64,000 nt of DNA, from positions 1 to 64,000 of the forward strand of contig MU266471.1 of assembly GCA_021014945.1 (NCBI GenBank), written 5' to 3'. The position numbers were made by a program, and so were the translations under genes. The notes beneath the pieces are model-generated. The model ran no database searches, had not been told where the DNA came from, and saw nothing but the letters and a program-made list of their open reading frames with translations. Origin of the DNA: Leucogyrophana mollusca (lineage: Eukaryota; Basidiomycota; Agaricomycetes; Boletales). Positions 35,180 to 47,275 of the stretch are shown piece after piece (the stretch's first letter is position 1; every line of letters starts with the position of its first letter).

Positions 35180-37136
35180 AGGAATGCGCGGTTGCAGCCA
35201 TCAATAAGGCACCTTGTATAAATTTATTGGTTAACGGCCAAGTGTAACAGAAATAATTGGCACCTTCAAATCGAGCCTGACTGCCCACTCCCAAGGTCGC
35301 CGAGAAATAGTGCCTTCAAACTACACGGGCATGATGGACGAGTGAACGGTGCCAGGGTGCTATCTCCGATGGACTAACGTCCTTGGGAGTGCGCGTGCGT
35401 ATCAGGAGACGGCGGGGGAAATACCAGTATCACGATACGACCGTTCATCGACGAGCGATTGAACTGAAATAACAACGGGTTGCCCTAGGGGAACCCCCTG
35501 ATGATTGGAATACAGCTTCCGTTCAGGTATGGTCCGCCCAGGTATCAATAACATGGAATGGTCAGGTGGACGTCAAACCTCATCTGGGCCAGAGGGCTTC
35601 GAGAAATAACTCGCTGGTATGAAGGGTTGCAAGGTCAGGAAAATTATCATGACGCTTGCGTGACACACACTTCAACCGTCAAAGAATTTGATCAGCAGAG
35701 ATACCCCACGGGTGGTACTCTTGGACCGTGGTTATAATCGCACCAATCGGTTTGAACGTCGTCCTTCCGTTCTTTCATCAATGAGGGCGGATATGGTTGA
35801 GAATTCGTTGTCTTCCTGAAACGTCGCTAACTTGAACATGGTGTATCATAGTCAAGCATCGGATTTGAAAGGCAAGCTGGAATGGCCACGTGACCCCCAC
35901 AAACGCGACGCGGCGCGTGGAGACCTGTGGAGACTCACAAGTATGTCAACGCGTCGACGGAATCAACTAATACCATGTATCCAGATTCATAATTTTCCGC
36001 GTGAGGAACGCTCCAGACACTCTGCACATTTATCAACCCGGTACCTTCGGCACCGGGTCTAAACTAGCAATGGATCACCACCGAGAATGGTGCTCACTTC
36101 AGGGTCTCCGAGAGCCCATTTCGCAGCTCTTATGGTCTCATATGTACTGCAGCCGACACCCCTAGGACAACCGCTGGCTGAGCGGGGGAAAGAATGGCAC
36201 CAGTGCAGTCGTGGATGACCAGACTGAGTGATGAGGCCATGTTCTTCGGTAGAGGAGATAGTCGAAGTGTTGAATGATGGAGACTGCGGTGCCGGTGGAT
36301 ACCGAAGCCGATCGGAACCTCGAGCGCGAGCTTAGGACTCCAGGGACCGGGACTCTACAAGCACTCCACCGCCCCCGGACTTGAAGCTTTTACAGGCTGT
36401 TCTCCTCGGTAATAGTGTAAAGCTACCAGAGTCACATCTACGAAGGAGCACGGTACGCATGCCATCGAGCAGTTCAGTGATTGACGAGAACGCAACCAGA
36501 GTTAGCACCAAGGGACCTTGACAGATACAGCAGTGATCGACCGATTGTGCGCCTTGGAGAAGGAGGTCGCTCGATCGTCGATAGAAATTGGTGTATCCCA
36601 ATCATTTCTGTGAAGACGCGATGGCAGATGAGCAGGTGAACGAATGCGATCTCCAGGGGACCGCGGGTGGAACCTAAACAAGCGCCTCGGTCATGGTGTA
36701 CCCAATAGCGCGACGTCGATCATTGCATTTTGGTGATCGTCGGACGTCTGCTCCTTATCATGGTACTTGATGAACGAATGAATGTGTTAATGACTATAGC
36801 AAAAATGCTGGACCTTTGACATTGTGCAGTGATTTCGGCCGCTGTAGAAGCCACAGCTCCCTCCGAGGTAGCTGCTAGCAGTAGGCATGCCCATTGCCCA
36901 GCATCCATTAATGACACCCGATGTCGCAATTGTGAATTGTGAGCTTGCACAAATCGCCGCACCCATGAGTACGATGACAAACGGAAGAAAGAGAAAGCAT
37001 TGCGGCCGTGTTTGGTGGGCCCAACTAGCCCAGTTTGATTTTTCCCTCTTTCGTGCATTATCATACATTGAACTACTCTCGTCTTACCCCAAACTGCCAT
37101 CCTACGATTGAAAAATAAGCAGTGCGTGCGATTACC
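35180..37136. other. Two-kilobase stretch without a firm gene
   Basis: No family is recognised. One minus-strand frame (36787-37068) begins MYDNARKREKSNWASWAHQT and includes a hydrophobic stretch (CFLFLPFVIVLMGAAI), which could be an exon of a membrane protein. A second minus-strand frame (36332-36601) is also fairly long. I could not splice them into a convincing gene, so both stay unassigned. Confidence 0.35.
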
Positions 37137-38171
37137 ATGACTGCCCTTCGGTGCGATCGTCACTTCACGTCTTAGTCCGCGTTCTAATCCAGCGCTCAGC
37201 CGAATACAAAAGGTACGGCCCTGTTCGTGGAGATTCTTGCGTACACTCACCTCAAGGCTTACAGGAGCTGAAAGACATCACAGAGAGACCAATAGATGTA
37301 CGTTATAACCCTCGCATCACCTAGCGTGTTTTCATGACACTGGCACAAAGGGCATCACGGTCGAAGCACAGGAGGACAACCTATTCATATGGAACTGCTC
37401 GGTGAAAGGCGCCGTACGTGTCTCTTTCCTCGTCCTTCGGCTCGATTCCTGATATGTCTACGTCAGTCTGACAGCCCGTACAAGGGCGGCACGTTCCGCT
37501 TCAAGCTGGAGCTACCGAATAACTTTCCGTTCAAGGCGCCAAGTGTGAGTTGAACCAACCTTCTTTCGACTCTTGCTGCTCTCCGACCCCGAAACGTTTC
37601 TTTCATTTCTCCCCCTCCCGATCACCCCTCGCTTCCTCGTAAAAGCCAAACTGCCACTTACGTACCCCGCCTACCCGCGGCATTGACAGGTCACGTTCCA
37701 GACCAAGATATACCATCCTGGGATTAACGAGGAAGGGCACATCTGTGTCCCCATCCTTCGCGATGAGGTGAGCATGAACCCCACGGAGCTCCTTGGATCT
37801 TCGTTTGCACGTTGCTCACATCGTCACAGTGGAAGCCCTCAGTGACCCTGTCTACCGGTACGAGAGCTTTCCAGCATGATCGGAAATGACATCGGCATGA
37901 GCTCACCCCCTTATCCAGTGCTGGCGGTTATCCAAGAGAAGGTAAATAGCCCAAGCCCAGACGATCCTTTCGAGCCTGATATCGCTGCTGTAAGGCCCCT
38001 CTCTGCTTATCCATCCATCTATGCAATCTGCTGACGGGCCGTTTACAGCTCCTGAAAACGGACAAGCCAAAGTTCCTGGAGACCGCAAAGACCTGGACTA
38101 AGACGTCAGTGCGAGTTTCCTTCTAATGCCCCCCACTGACGGTGCCTCTTGATAGTCACGCTGCGAAGTAA
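37137..38171 (+). CDS. E2 ubiquitin-conjugating enzyme (UBE2L3-like) with HPG in place of HPN
   Basis: The protein transfers ubiquitin, or a related modifier, from E1 to an E3. Spliced exons give 149 residues, the normal UBC-fold size: MTALRRIQKELKDITERPID, GITVEAQEDNLFIWNCSVKG, DSPYKGGTFRFKLELPNNFP, KAPSVTFQTKIYHPGINEEG, HICVPILRDEWKPSVTLST and so on to TWTKTHAAK. The catalytic Cys is residue 86 (GHICVPIL), and WKPSVTL is the usual post-catalytic loop. The first two exons are tiny (14 and about 13 nt). The normal HPN tripeptide reads HPG at residues 76-78. The closest type I know is UBE2L3/UbcH7, but a different E2 class cannot be ruled out. The stop is followed directly by a short TA run. 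Confidence 0.88.
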
Positions 38172-38820
38172 ATATATATATATACGAGACGAGATAGGAC
38201 CTCTCTAGGAGGCGCGGCCTCGAGGTGGATGGTAGCCTGTCCAACAAAGGTATCGAGAAGACAATAGGACGAGGGCGATGTATGATTGGGTGTTCTTGTT
38301 TCGTGATGCGGTGCGGTATCGTCCGGACAGTGTGTATATATCATCACATAAATATCTCCAGCGCACGGCTGGAAGGCTGAACGGAGATTGCGGTCGATTG
38401 GACGAGGCACCGAGATGCTTCTGCTGGGAGCCAGGACGATTTGTAGCCAAGAGGCTCATCCATTTAACAAAGCGATGGCAGTTCGAGGCCAGTGAGATGC
38501 CATGTCTTGAAGTAGGAGTAATTTCGCGCGGTTGATGTCAGTGAAGAGAGATGACCTCTCCGCCCAATGTATGTTTCCCGTCAGAACGCAGTTATATCTG
38601 GACGGCCAGGCTGCTATTCCAAGCAATCTGAAAGGCGGAAAAAGGGCTCTATCTGTTTAGTGGGCGTTTGGGATCAATAGCTACCGTAAAGCAGTAAACT
38701 CGTGTTCACCACGTTGTCTGTCATTTCCCGGTCTCCTCCAAGACTGGCCCAGCTCCAGTTCAGATATCCTTGTCCTCCCGTTTCAACGTGTACAAAACGA
38801 GGGATCCGTCCTCCTTGGGG
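38172..38820. other. Intergenic, upstream of the large Ser/Pro-rich gene
   Basis: No gene supported in about 650 bp. A short (TA)n tract lies at 38172-38184, right after the E2 stop codon. Pyrimidine-rich sequence becomes common toward 38800, as is usual just upstream of fungal start codons. Confidence 0.4.
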
Positions 38821-41800
38821 ATGCATCGTTTTCGGTATGTCCTTCTCTTTCTCTCGTCTGCTCCATCACGCAGCAAGCTCATTCATCTCTCAATTCGCCC
38901 ATCAATCGTGTTCCATATTCTGATTCTCCTCCAATTTGGCGCTCATCCGACCCTGTCGATATTAACCATAGCAAAAAGTCCGACACCAAACGCAGCTTCT
39001 ACGACTCTCCGCTTGCAACGTCCTCTGAGGACGAACACCTCCCCGAATTACCTCCCGCCAGCGACTTTCGCACGTCTCTCATTCTCCCCGAGTAAGCTCT
39101 TGCGTTTGCCGTTCTCAGACCTCAGTGCTCACTGACACGATACAGCCTCACTCGCCGCTTTACTCTCCTGCGCACGTCTACCGGTGACCCCGTCTCACTC
39201 GACGACCTCAAGTCTCGTTTTGCCGAACAGCGAGCTCGAGGCGCGCCGCACCAGATTTCAGAGGAGGAGGAGGACATGATACTTCAGACCCTCGGACGGA
39301 TACGTGCCAAGAACTCCTCTGCGAACACTTCTTCCAGCGAACGAGAAGATGACCCTGCCAGCAGCACCGACAACACCAACACAACCACCGACCCTGGCCT
39401 CGAATCCGACTACGCCCCCGGACGGGACTCTCTGGTCTCCACTTCAACAACATATCCCGCGTCCTCTATCACCTCCTCCCCAAGCTCGAAGCGATACAGC
39501 AACAATCTCTTCGCGTCAGGGCGTTTCCGTGAATACAGTTATCTTCGGAGCGTGTCGTCCTCCCAGCGAAGCGGAAGCCACCGTAGCGCCGCCTCTATCG
39601 CACCCACAGAGTCGAGCCATAGCCTTAAAGAAAAGCCTTCGTCAAACTACTCCGAAAGCGGAAGTCTGAGACCCATGACGCCAGAAGGCAGCGCGCCTCC
39701 TTCGTCTGTTCCATCGAGTCCAAACGAAAAGACACCAGTCGCACGCTCTGCCTCGCTTGTTTCCTCTTCGGACGAGTCTTCTCCGCAACCCCAACAGGGT
39801 CCCAATGTTGCAAGACTAACAAAGACCGCGTCAATTGCACTTGAGAGGGTTTTCAGGGAAATTGAAGAAGAAGCCGAAGATGAAATCGTCATGCCCAGAA
39901 CTGCGCACCCGATTCCAAGGCACAGTCCCATCGAAGTCGAGCATGCACGCGTTGCGGCAGATTCAAGGGACCAAGTGGAACCAGGAACGTCGGTAAGTGA
40001 ATGAATATGTATGGTCCTTCGTGGCTTCTTATTGTGATCCCCGGAATCAGAATCAGGCTTATAATCGCCCTCGATCATCTAATGACTTTGAAGCGGGAAC
40101 CGCGATATCATCAGATAAGCAGATCTCAATCGAACCCGACCATAACCAGCGCCTATCCCCGGTACCATACGGTCGTCCAGGAACAGTCTCACCCACACCC
40201 CGTTTGCCGGGTTATATTCCTGGTATGCCACGCCCGATGACGCCCCGCGATTCAGCTTTCGACTCCGATGACCAACGTTCGCACTCGACAACACCAAGAG
40301 CGATGTCGCCTATGCTCCCCATAGTGAACGGGCGCGCATCGCCACTCATCACAAGTAGCTTTGGCTCGAGCCTACTGAGGCGAGGCTCTGATGCGTCGCG
40401 AAGCACGCCGCGCCCCACTTCTCCCCAAGTTTTACCAACTCCTGGGCCATATTTGGCGCGGAGTGGCAGTGGCAGATACACACCCGACGATAGTCAGCGC
40501 GGAAACGAGAGTGCAAGTGGTACAGAGCAGGAGAGCCCCGTCACTCCCTCTGTTTTTGCTAGGCGTCGTCCGGTATCGCCGCTATCAGGCCCAGCTTTCC
40601 AACCCATGGCCGTTCCCCCTCGCCCTACTACTCCATCAAACGTGACATGGAACGTTGGTACACCTTCGAGTGCTGCAGGTCACAGCAGACAGGACAGTGC
40701 TTCCAGTTACCAAACCCACAGCCGCAATGCGAGCTTAGGCACCGAAAGCGACTTTCAAGCCAACGCAGAGCGAGCGAAGTCACCTAACAGGGCACTACGT
40801 TCTCCTGCTCCGCCAGAGTCGCCTGCAGCATCAAGCAACTGGAACCGTCCGAGCAATCCTGCTGCGCCTGAGCGATCACCTTCAAGTCTGTCCGGTATTG
40901 ACCTCGGCTCGCCCCTTATGCTGTCTAACCGCGCCTTGCGGTCCCCTACTCCCACCCAGTCCCGCACGCCCGCTCTTTCTCGAAACGATTCATCCTCCAA
41001 TACCAACAATGCCAGTTCTCGTTCATCGAAACAACACCACAGAAGCAATTCGTCCTCTCATTTCTCCCTTGGGCTATCACAACCACTCGTTTTCTCACCT
41101 ATAGCAAGTTCTTCTCGATCGTCTTTAGAATCCACGGGGTCAAGTTATCATTCTTGGGAAGCGGGGCAGAAGAAGGAGATTACTCTGGACATATTTAACG
41201 GCGGTGTTGAACACCAGCAAACCGTGTGGCATGACGTTGACAAGTCCAGCTCTGCGACGCCGGGAAGCTCGCAGGACGATGGGGATGACTTTGAGGATAT
41301 CATCAGGCGGTATGCGGGACTGACGAAGTCTGATTTCGTCGCTATACAAGATAAGCTGGTGGGCGCAGCTGTTGCGAAGGCGAACAACCCCGAACACCGC
41401 GAGCGGGCGAATTCATTGCGTAGACGAAGACCATCTACGTCGCAGTCGAATTATTCTTTGAATGGTCGCGAACACAGAGTAAGTGTGTCTCCTTGATCGA
41501 GTTTATAAATCACCTTATGCTTATATGCTACAGGTCGCCAGTCCTGCCCCTAATCAAAGTCCTCCCGTCGCTGGAAGGCGCTCACCAGCCCCGGATCACA
41601 ACGCCAAAGTCAGTGCACTGCTCAACTCAGTTGTAGACAGTATACACACTCAAGCACCGCCCGCCACCGAGCCGGAAGGAGACAGAAAGGCTGATGAGAC
41701 GCCCACAATATCGCCTACAACTCGCCGTAATAGGGACCTGGCCCGTGCACTCGGGTTTGGTGGGGATGATCAGGTTGAACAGCCGCCGTCGGCGCCTATT

Positions 41801-44134
41801 GTAGTCGAGGCAGACACGCCTTCCCCTCCACTTGAAACACCAGCTGAGGCCCCCTCGCCGGTCCCGGAAGTTACGAGCAACCCTCAGCCAAGCGATGAGC
41901 CGCCCGCAGTCACTTCGCCTCCCGCTGTCACTTCGCCACCCGCTGCCACTTCTCCGCATCGATTCCCGCAACGTTCGGCTTCCCTGAGGGCCCCACAATC
42001 TCCTGCAGAACATGCCCAGCTCGAGAAAGAAGTCCAACGCAAGGCGGATGCCGCCACTGCCGCGCTCATGAAAAGTGCGTCGGGGCAGAAGTTCCACGAA
42101 GTGAACGCATCAAGCGTTTCTATTACGCGCCGACGTATTAGCCCAAGCCAAATCTCGACACCTCATCTTATATCAGCTTCAACCGGCGTTGACACAATTC
42201 CTATTCCGCCGCCAGCTACTGGGCCCATCAGTCCTCAGACGTCATCAAACATCACGTCAAGGATGCGGAGACTTAGAAATACTCTCCGGGTCAAACCGAC
42301 CGTTCCCACCGGCGATGAGATCACTCCATTCCCCGTTGATCTCCAGCCTCAGTCACCTCCTACGGTTCAGGCTCTTCATCGGAGACCGACCCTGCCCCTG
42401 CCGAAGTCCTTGGCTCTTGGGAGCTCTACAGATCTCGGTCGATTGAAATCACCTGTGGCCAGCCCCCCTGCATCAGCGACGCCAGGGTTAAAAGGCTTTA
42501 TGGCCCGATTCCGAAAGCCGCGTGCGGCCGATGCTCAGTCTGACCACGACCGTAATGGTTTAGCGCGGTCATCTCCTACTGCTTCGTCGCCGTCTACTTC
42601 CTCTCACCATGATCCTGGTCGAGGCACTCCTGCTTCGGGAGCAGTTTCATCGACTCCTTCTCCTCCTGTCTCTTCGTCTCCACCTGCTGACGTTAGCCGT
42701 ACTAGCACAGAGGCGCCGGCATCAAGCGCCGACGATTCGGCTGCGGTTAAGCAGTTGTTTGAAGCTGCCACCAATCTTGGTCTGGATCCGGCAGCCATAA
42801 ATGACCTGCTTTCACGCTCTACATCAGTGTCTTTGAGGGCTACTGGATTGGCATTGTCCAGGAACCCTTCCACGCTTGCGGCGTCGAAGCCGATGGTTCG
42901 TCAAGATACGACTGCTACGGAGCGGACACGTTCACCTCCGCCTGCAGATCTGCGGGTTAGTGCGGACGAAGCTCCTGGGAGTGGGGACGATAAGACTGTT
43001 AGGAAGGTGTCTGTTCGACAGCCAGAGGAGTCAAGTCAAACTCGATCAAACACCCCTGTGAATTCTGCAGTTGTCAGAAGGACACTCATCTTCCCCTCGG
43101 AGTTTCGCGCATCGAAAGTCGATCTAAATCAGGTTCAGCGAAAACCGTCGCAATCAGGGCGCCGGCACCGACGTTCAGGCAGTGTTGCCTCGGCCCAATC
43201 AGGACGATCAGTCCATGACAGAGCACCCACCCCACCTCCTCCCAAGTCAACTGGAGGCCGTCAATTCTCAGCTAACCGTTCGCCTCCCGTACCCTCACTA
43301 CCTCCTACTCTTGGTGCGCAAGCTGAGGCACTCCTACGCCCACCTGCGTCACACGGCTCCGGTGAGAAGTCGAGTTCGGCATATGATTCACTGTGGGTAA
43401 AATATTCACCGATAATCAATATTTTCTACCGTTTCTGATTACTCGCAACTTCGATCAGATATGACATGTACGCCGGTGAGAGCAAACATACAAGTGCCGC
43501 CCCGGATGAAGCGTCAGCGGACCACAGGAGTGGGCACGATGCAGCGAGCCATCCTGAAGGTGCCGCACTGGAAGTGATTGAGATGGCTAATGGCGAAACA
43601 ATATGGTATGTCTCCATGCAGATAATATTTTCGCACATCTCTGACGTGCCACTTGGCCACAGGTCGATTGTGAATGGATTACGCGACGATGATGTCGATT
43701 CTGTGTACGCCAATAGAACCAGCTTCGCTTCAGAGTACTCGACGCGCGAGAACGGCGAGGCTTTGCAAGTGTTTGTCAAGGAACATGGCCGATCGACGTC
43801 AAAAGGTAGCAACTCTTCGTTTCTTTCCCGCAGAAAGCCTTCTCAGGGCAAGAATCGTCCTGAAACCAAGGTTGGTCCCGGGTACCCATCTGATGTCAAA
43901 CGCATACTTGTGTACTGATATTCTATTCTCTACCAGGTTTTTTATAGCTCGCCCGCCCAAATTGGCCGCCTCATCGAGAACCTTTCTCAGGGAATGGACG
44001 CCGGTTCCTTCAACTTTGGGCCCAATGTACCCCCTGACCGCTCCACTCCATCTTCATTCCACTCTGACGCCGACATGCACTGGACTGTCGAAGAAAGACT
44101 TGAGCACATGCTTGGGTCGATGAGAAATCCGTGA
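38821..44134 (+). CDS. Large Ser/Pro-rich protein, about 1,600 residues, unknown function
   Basis: I do not recognise a named family. The model starts with a 14-nt exon (MHRFR, ATG 38821), then KKSDTKRSFYDSPLATSSED and LTRRFTLLRTSTGDPVSLDD, which look ordered and conserved. Very long disordered regions follow, with many SP/TP dipeptides (for example MPRPMTPRDSAFDSDDQ) and a three-fold PPAVTS repeat (about 41905-41955). Two folded-looking segments stand out: DFEDIIRRYAGLTKSDFVAI (about 41290), and the C-terminal part NGETIWSIVNGLRDDDVDSV with IGRLIENLSQGMDAGSFNFG. The stop is at 44132-44134. Eight exons are inferred; the first intron is about 135 nt, the others about 55-65. The many SP/TP sites suggest phosphorylation by cell-cycle or MAP kinases and perhaps a role in morphogenesis, but this is only inference. 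Confidence 0.8.
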
Positions 44135-44254
44135 TTTTTGGGTATTTTTTATTATATGCACGCCCCCATCTGTCTTGCTTGCTTTGTTATCATTTGCACA
44201 CATACATAGTCGTTACATCCTGTTGATTGATACCCATAATCATACACTGAAAGC

Positions 44255-44260
44255 AATAAA
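44255..44260 (+). terminator. AATAAA polyadenylation-type signal
   Basis: A canonical AATAAA lies about 120 bp after the stop codon of the large Ser/Pro-rich gene and before the converging DUF6593 gene. Fungal polyadenylation signals are often degenerate, so this is only a plausible site. Confidence 0.35.
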
Positions 44261-44298
44261 TAGCTATATGAGATATTGTAAGCTTATCTGCCACCTCG

Positions 44299-44984
44299 TC
44301 ATGTATCCCAATCCAGCCAACGATTAAGGCTTAGAGCGAGTAGCGCTTCGAGCAAAAGAAGAGGGTGGTCGAAACTGTACTCAAAGTACGCATGCGATGC
44401 GCCAATTGGGGTTGCCTGGAAGAACTTCCGAAAGTACGCGATTCGCACATTCGGATGAGCATACAACTGAAACAGCAGATGACTTGTCAACATTTACCGG
44501 ACGGGTAATAAAAAAAATACCAATGTACCTCATATGATCGCGGATCGTTGTAGCACCTGCGCCATTCATACTGTCTGCCATCTGCAGAAGTAAACGAGCG
44601 AGCACTGCAGGTTTAATGTCAGAAGGGCCTAAGACATGTTGGGTGAGTGTAAACGTACCCGGGACACGACCCAGGCATGACTAGCTGCGCCATGGGCATT
44701 TCCCGGTTGCCGATTGTCGCGAGGCCGAAGTCGGTACTATTGTACCAGTCAAACGCTGCAACAGGCTCCCGATCGCTGGAAATCTGGCGGGAAGGCATCG
44801 GTGAGGATACACATTACATGGACGCGTCAACCGACGTGCTAACCGTTGTAGTGACCGTATAATTCGGGGCGGCGTTGGTGTCAAGTTCAAAAAATACAGG
44901 TCTGGTGTCCTCGCCGATGATGAGGCAGCCGTCACGGGGGTCGTCTTTGCCGCTGAAATAGAGCTTGTAGGATAGAGAGGCCAT
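44299..44984 (-). CDS. DUF6593 domain protein
   Basis: A member of a basidiomycete family with one small beta-rich domain of unknown role. Exon 1 is MASLSYKLYFSGKDDPRDGC (ATG ending 44984) with IIGEDTRPVFFELDTNAAPN. After introns come SSDREPVAAFDWYNSTDFG, LATIGNREMPMAQLVMPGSC, RSFTSADGRQYEWRRCYN and a last exon YAHPNVRIAYFRKFFQATP ending with LSLNRWLDWDT at 44299. The TIGN...M.M..L..PG block and the GR.YEWRR block are the family signatures. The length, about 175 residues, is ordinary. No signal peptide is present. The gene converges on the large Ser/Pro-rich gene. The family call is firm; the function is unknown. Confidence 0.85.
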
Positions 44985-45515
44985 TGAAGAAAGTGGGTGG
45001 TTGTTTTTCTATCCGACAGATTTTGCATGGCTTCATATACCAGGGGATGTTAATTCCGAATCCTCAGGCTCATGCTCTCGTGATGCCTCGGCGCGGACCC
45101 ATGGAAAGAAAAGTACCTTATCGATCAGTTGCGGAAGAGAGGCAGACATAGATAGAGCAGGCCAATCATGAATCTAGAAAACGTTGAAAAGGTCCGGAGT
45201 GAGAGTGATGTTTGATAGCCACAATTCATGAATCAAACCGAGGCTCGAGACGATCATCATGTCAAGCCACACAGCTAAAAGGCTAATGCCGCCACTTCCC
45301 ATGGCCCTTCCTTTCTCTGATATCAATCAATGCCAGCGCTTCGAGCAGACGTACCAACTGAGATCAAAATACAAGGGTCGCTGTCGTACGGAGCAAGGAA
45401 CCCGTCACAACAACGTTCATAACAATCACCAGAGCTTGCAGAGCAACACAGCAGTTATAATTGAAACGAAATCGTCACGTAATAATCACTTCCAGAACAG
45501 CATGTCAAGAATGGC
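44985..45515. other. Intergenic between DUF6593 and BTB genes
   Basis: No supported gene in about 530 bp; it should contain the DUF6593 promoter and the 3' end of the BTB gene. Nothing repetitive was noted. Confidence 0.4.
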
Positions 45516-47100
45516 TTAGGAGTTAACCTTCCATAGAGGCCGCTTCCGCATCTTTCTCGTGACGTGAACAGCGCTGCCGCCAAGATGTCCCCCACCAAAA
45601 GCAAGGACAACTGTTTCCTCTGCTCCTTGTCCTCGTGCAATCCCCTTCTTCCTTTGTTCTATGGCGTCCTTTGCGAATTTGAAGCGTGCTTGATCGGATC
45701 CTACGCATTTGCGGGGAAGAAGAAGTCAGTAAAAAATAAATCACCGAGGCGTCGCGAGTACACACCGATTTGGAAGGTTGGTGATTCCACAGCCGCCTTG
45801 AACAAGTCGAAGGGCACGAGGGAAAATACACGCAACAAAGTATCACGGCCGCTGGGGCCCTGTGATGGGCCTGATTCGGACGATACGGGTGAATGTACTT
45901 CCAAAACAGTTGGAAGAGTCACCACGAGAAAATGAAAGACATCATCGCGCAATCTTTGAGCGTATTGCCCAAACACGGACGTCATTGGAATGAGATTGGG
46001 AGATCCGTCCGACGATGAAGGGATGGTGTCAATGAACTCGAGCCATTCAGTAATGGTCTCCACATTGATTGATTGCCTGCAGGCTTCATAGGAATATCCG
46101 CAAAGGTCATCCATGCCACCTAGTAGGCAGCCGGCTGCAAGGACGCCTCGTGCATTTTCGGGCCGAATTAGACTTAGGGAAACAGATGAGTAAAGGTATC
46201 CCAGCGCTTAAAAAGGGACCGAGAATGAGCAACAAGATTATCGTGCCAGTGATCGAAGGCGATACCTATAGCAAAACCCTACGGAGATGATGTAAACTTG
46301 TCAGTCCCCCGCAGTTCCAAAGAAAGGCTCCGTTCAAGACGGCCTCCGAGGGACGGCGGTTGTAGATGATGATAAGAGAATACCCCCGCACCCAGGTGAC
46401 GGGCGGTTACCTTCTCATTGTCAGCCGCCCGTCCACGGTGGCCGGAAATGAACGGAGACAAATGTAAGCAAAAAGGCACGTACTTCTTGAGTAACTTCTG
46501 GGTCGTGATCCAAATGCACAAAAATTGCGCGCTGACCTCCGGCCTGTGGCGAGGTTGACATTAGATGCGCGAGAAACGGTGACCGCGAAAGGATAATAGC
46601 GTGCAGTCGGTAGGAATTTTGATGTACATGCTGCATTCGGTAGGTTGAATTAGGTATGTTACCGGGTCGAAGGAGGAAGCGGCGAACGCTCACCAGGATA
46701 GTATCCGCATAGTTCTGATGACGCAGTGTGAAATTATGCACACTCGCCGTAAAAGAGTAGATACTCACACCAGTCTGAAATCCAGCATGATACAGGTGAT
46801 GCACTATTTCCTCGTTATGCATTTGGTAAGGTGCCCTTGAAACAATGAAATCACGAATGTCGCGCGTGGAATTGGGCGAAGGCGCGGATGTCAGAGGCAA
46901 TGCAAATAAGCACATGATAAGTCCGGTAAAAATACTCACTGCGAGTATCCATTAGGCACAGCAAAAGAATTGCTTGACTCGTGATGTGCAGCATCGTAGG
47001 AAAGCTCAGGTTGAGGAGGCATGTGTGGGTGCGGCATTACCCCGTTGCTAGAATTGCTGTGACCATTCAAAGACGTGGAAGACGAGGATGCAGAGTTCAT
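45516..47100 (-). CDS. BTB/POZ domain protein
   Basis: BTB domains mediate dimerisation and often link substrates to Cullin-3 ligases. Exon 1 (ATG ending 47100) is a Ser/Asn/Pro-rich leader, MNSASSSSTSLNGHSNSSNG. Later exons give HNEEIVHHLYHAGFQTGNYA, DTIL, HVHQNSYRLHAIILSRSPFL, AHLMSTSPQ, AIFVHLDHDPEVTQE, GFAIALGYLYSS and LAAGCLLGGMDDLCGYSYEA, the BTB fold in order. A helical C-terminal part (VFGQYAQRLRDDVFHFLVVT, DLFKAAVESPTFQIG) follows, and the last exon ends HVTRKMRKRPLWKVNS at 45516. About 380 residues. It resembles a conserved group of fungal BTB proteins of unknown role. No kelch or MATH domain is seen. Confidence 0.85.
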
Positions 47101-47275
47101 GATGATTGCCGAAATGATTGTGAGGCGATACTTTGAAGCAGAATTGAGATTTCACAGAGCAGAATCGTGCTCGCTGTTTGTGGAGCAACTCATGTCGCTG
47201 ATTTCTTTCAACCTCGGTCACGCATAACGATTGTCACAGTATCTACTGGCAGTGGCGTGACAGTCAAGTTACAAA

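Noticed and set aside
38172..38184. Short TA repeat after the E2 stop
   Set aside because: Too short to be an informative repeat; typical of AT-rich 3' ends.
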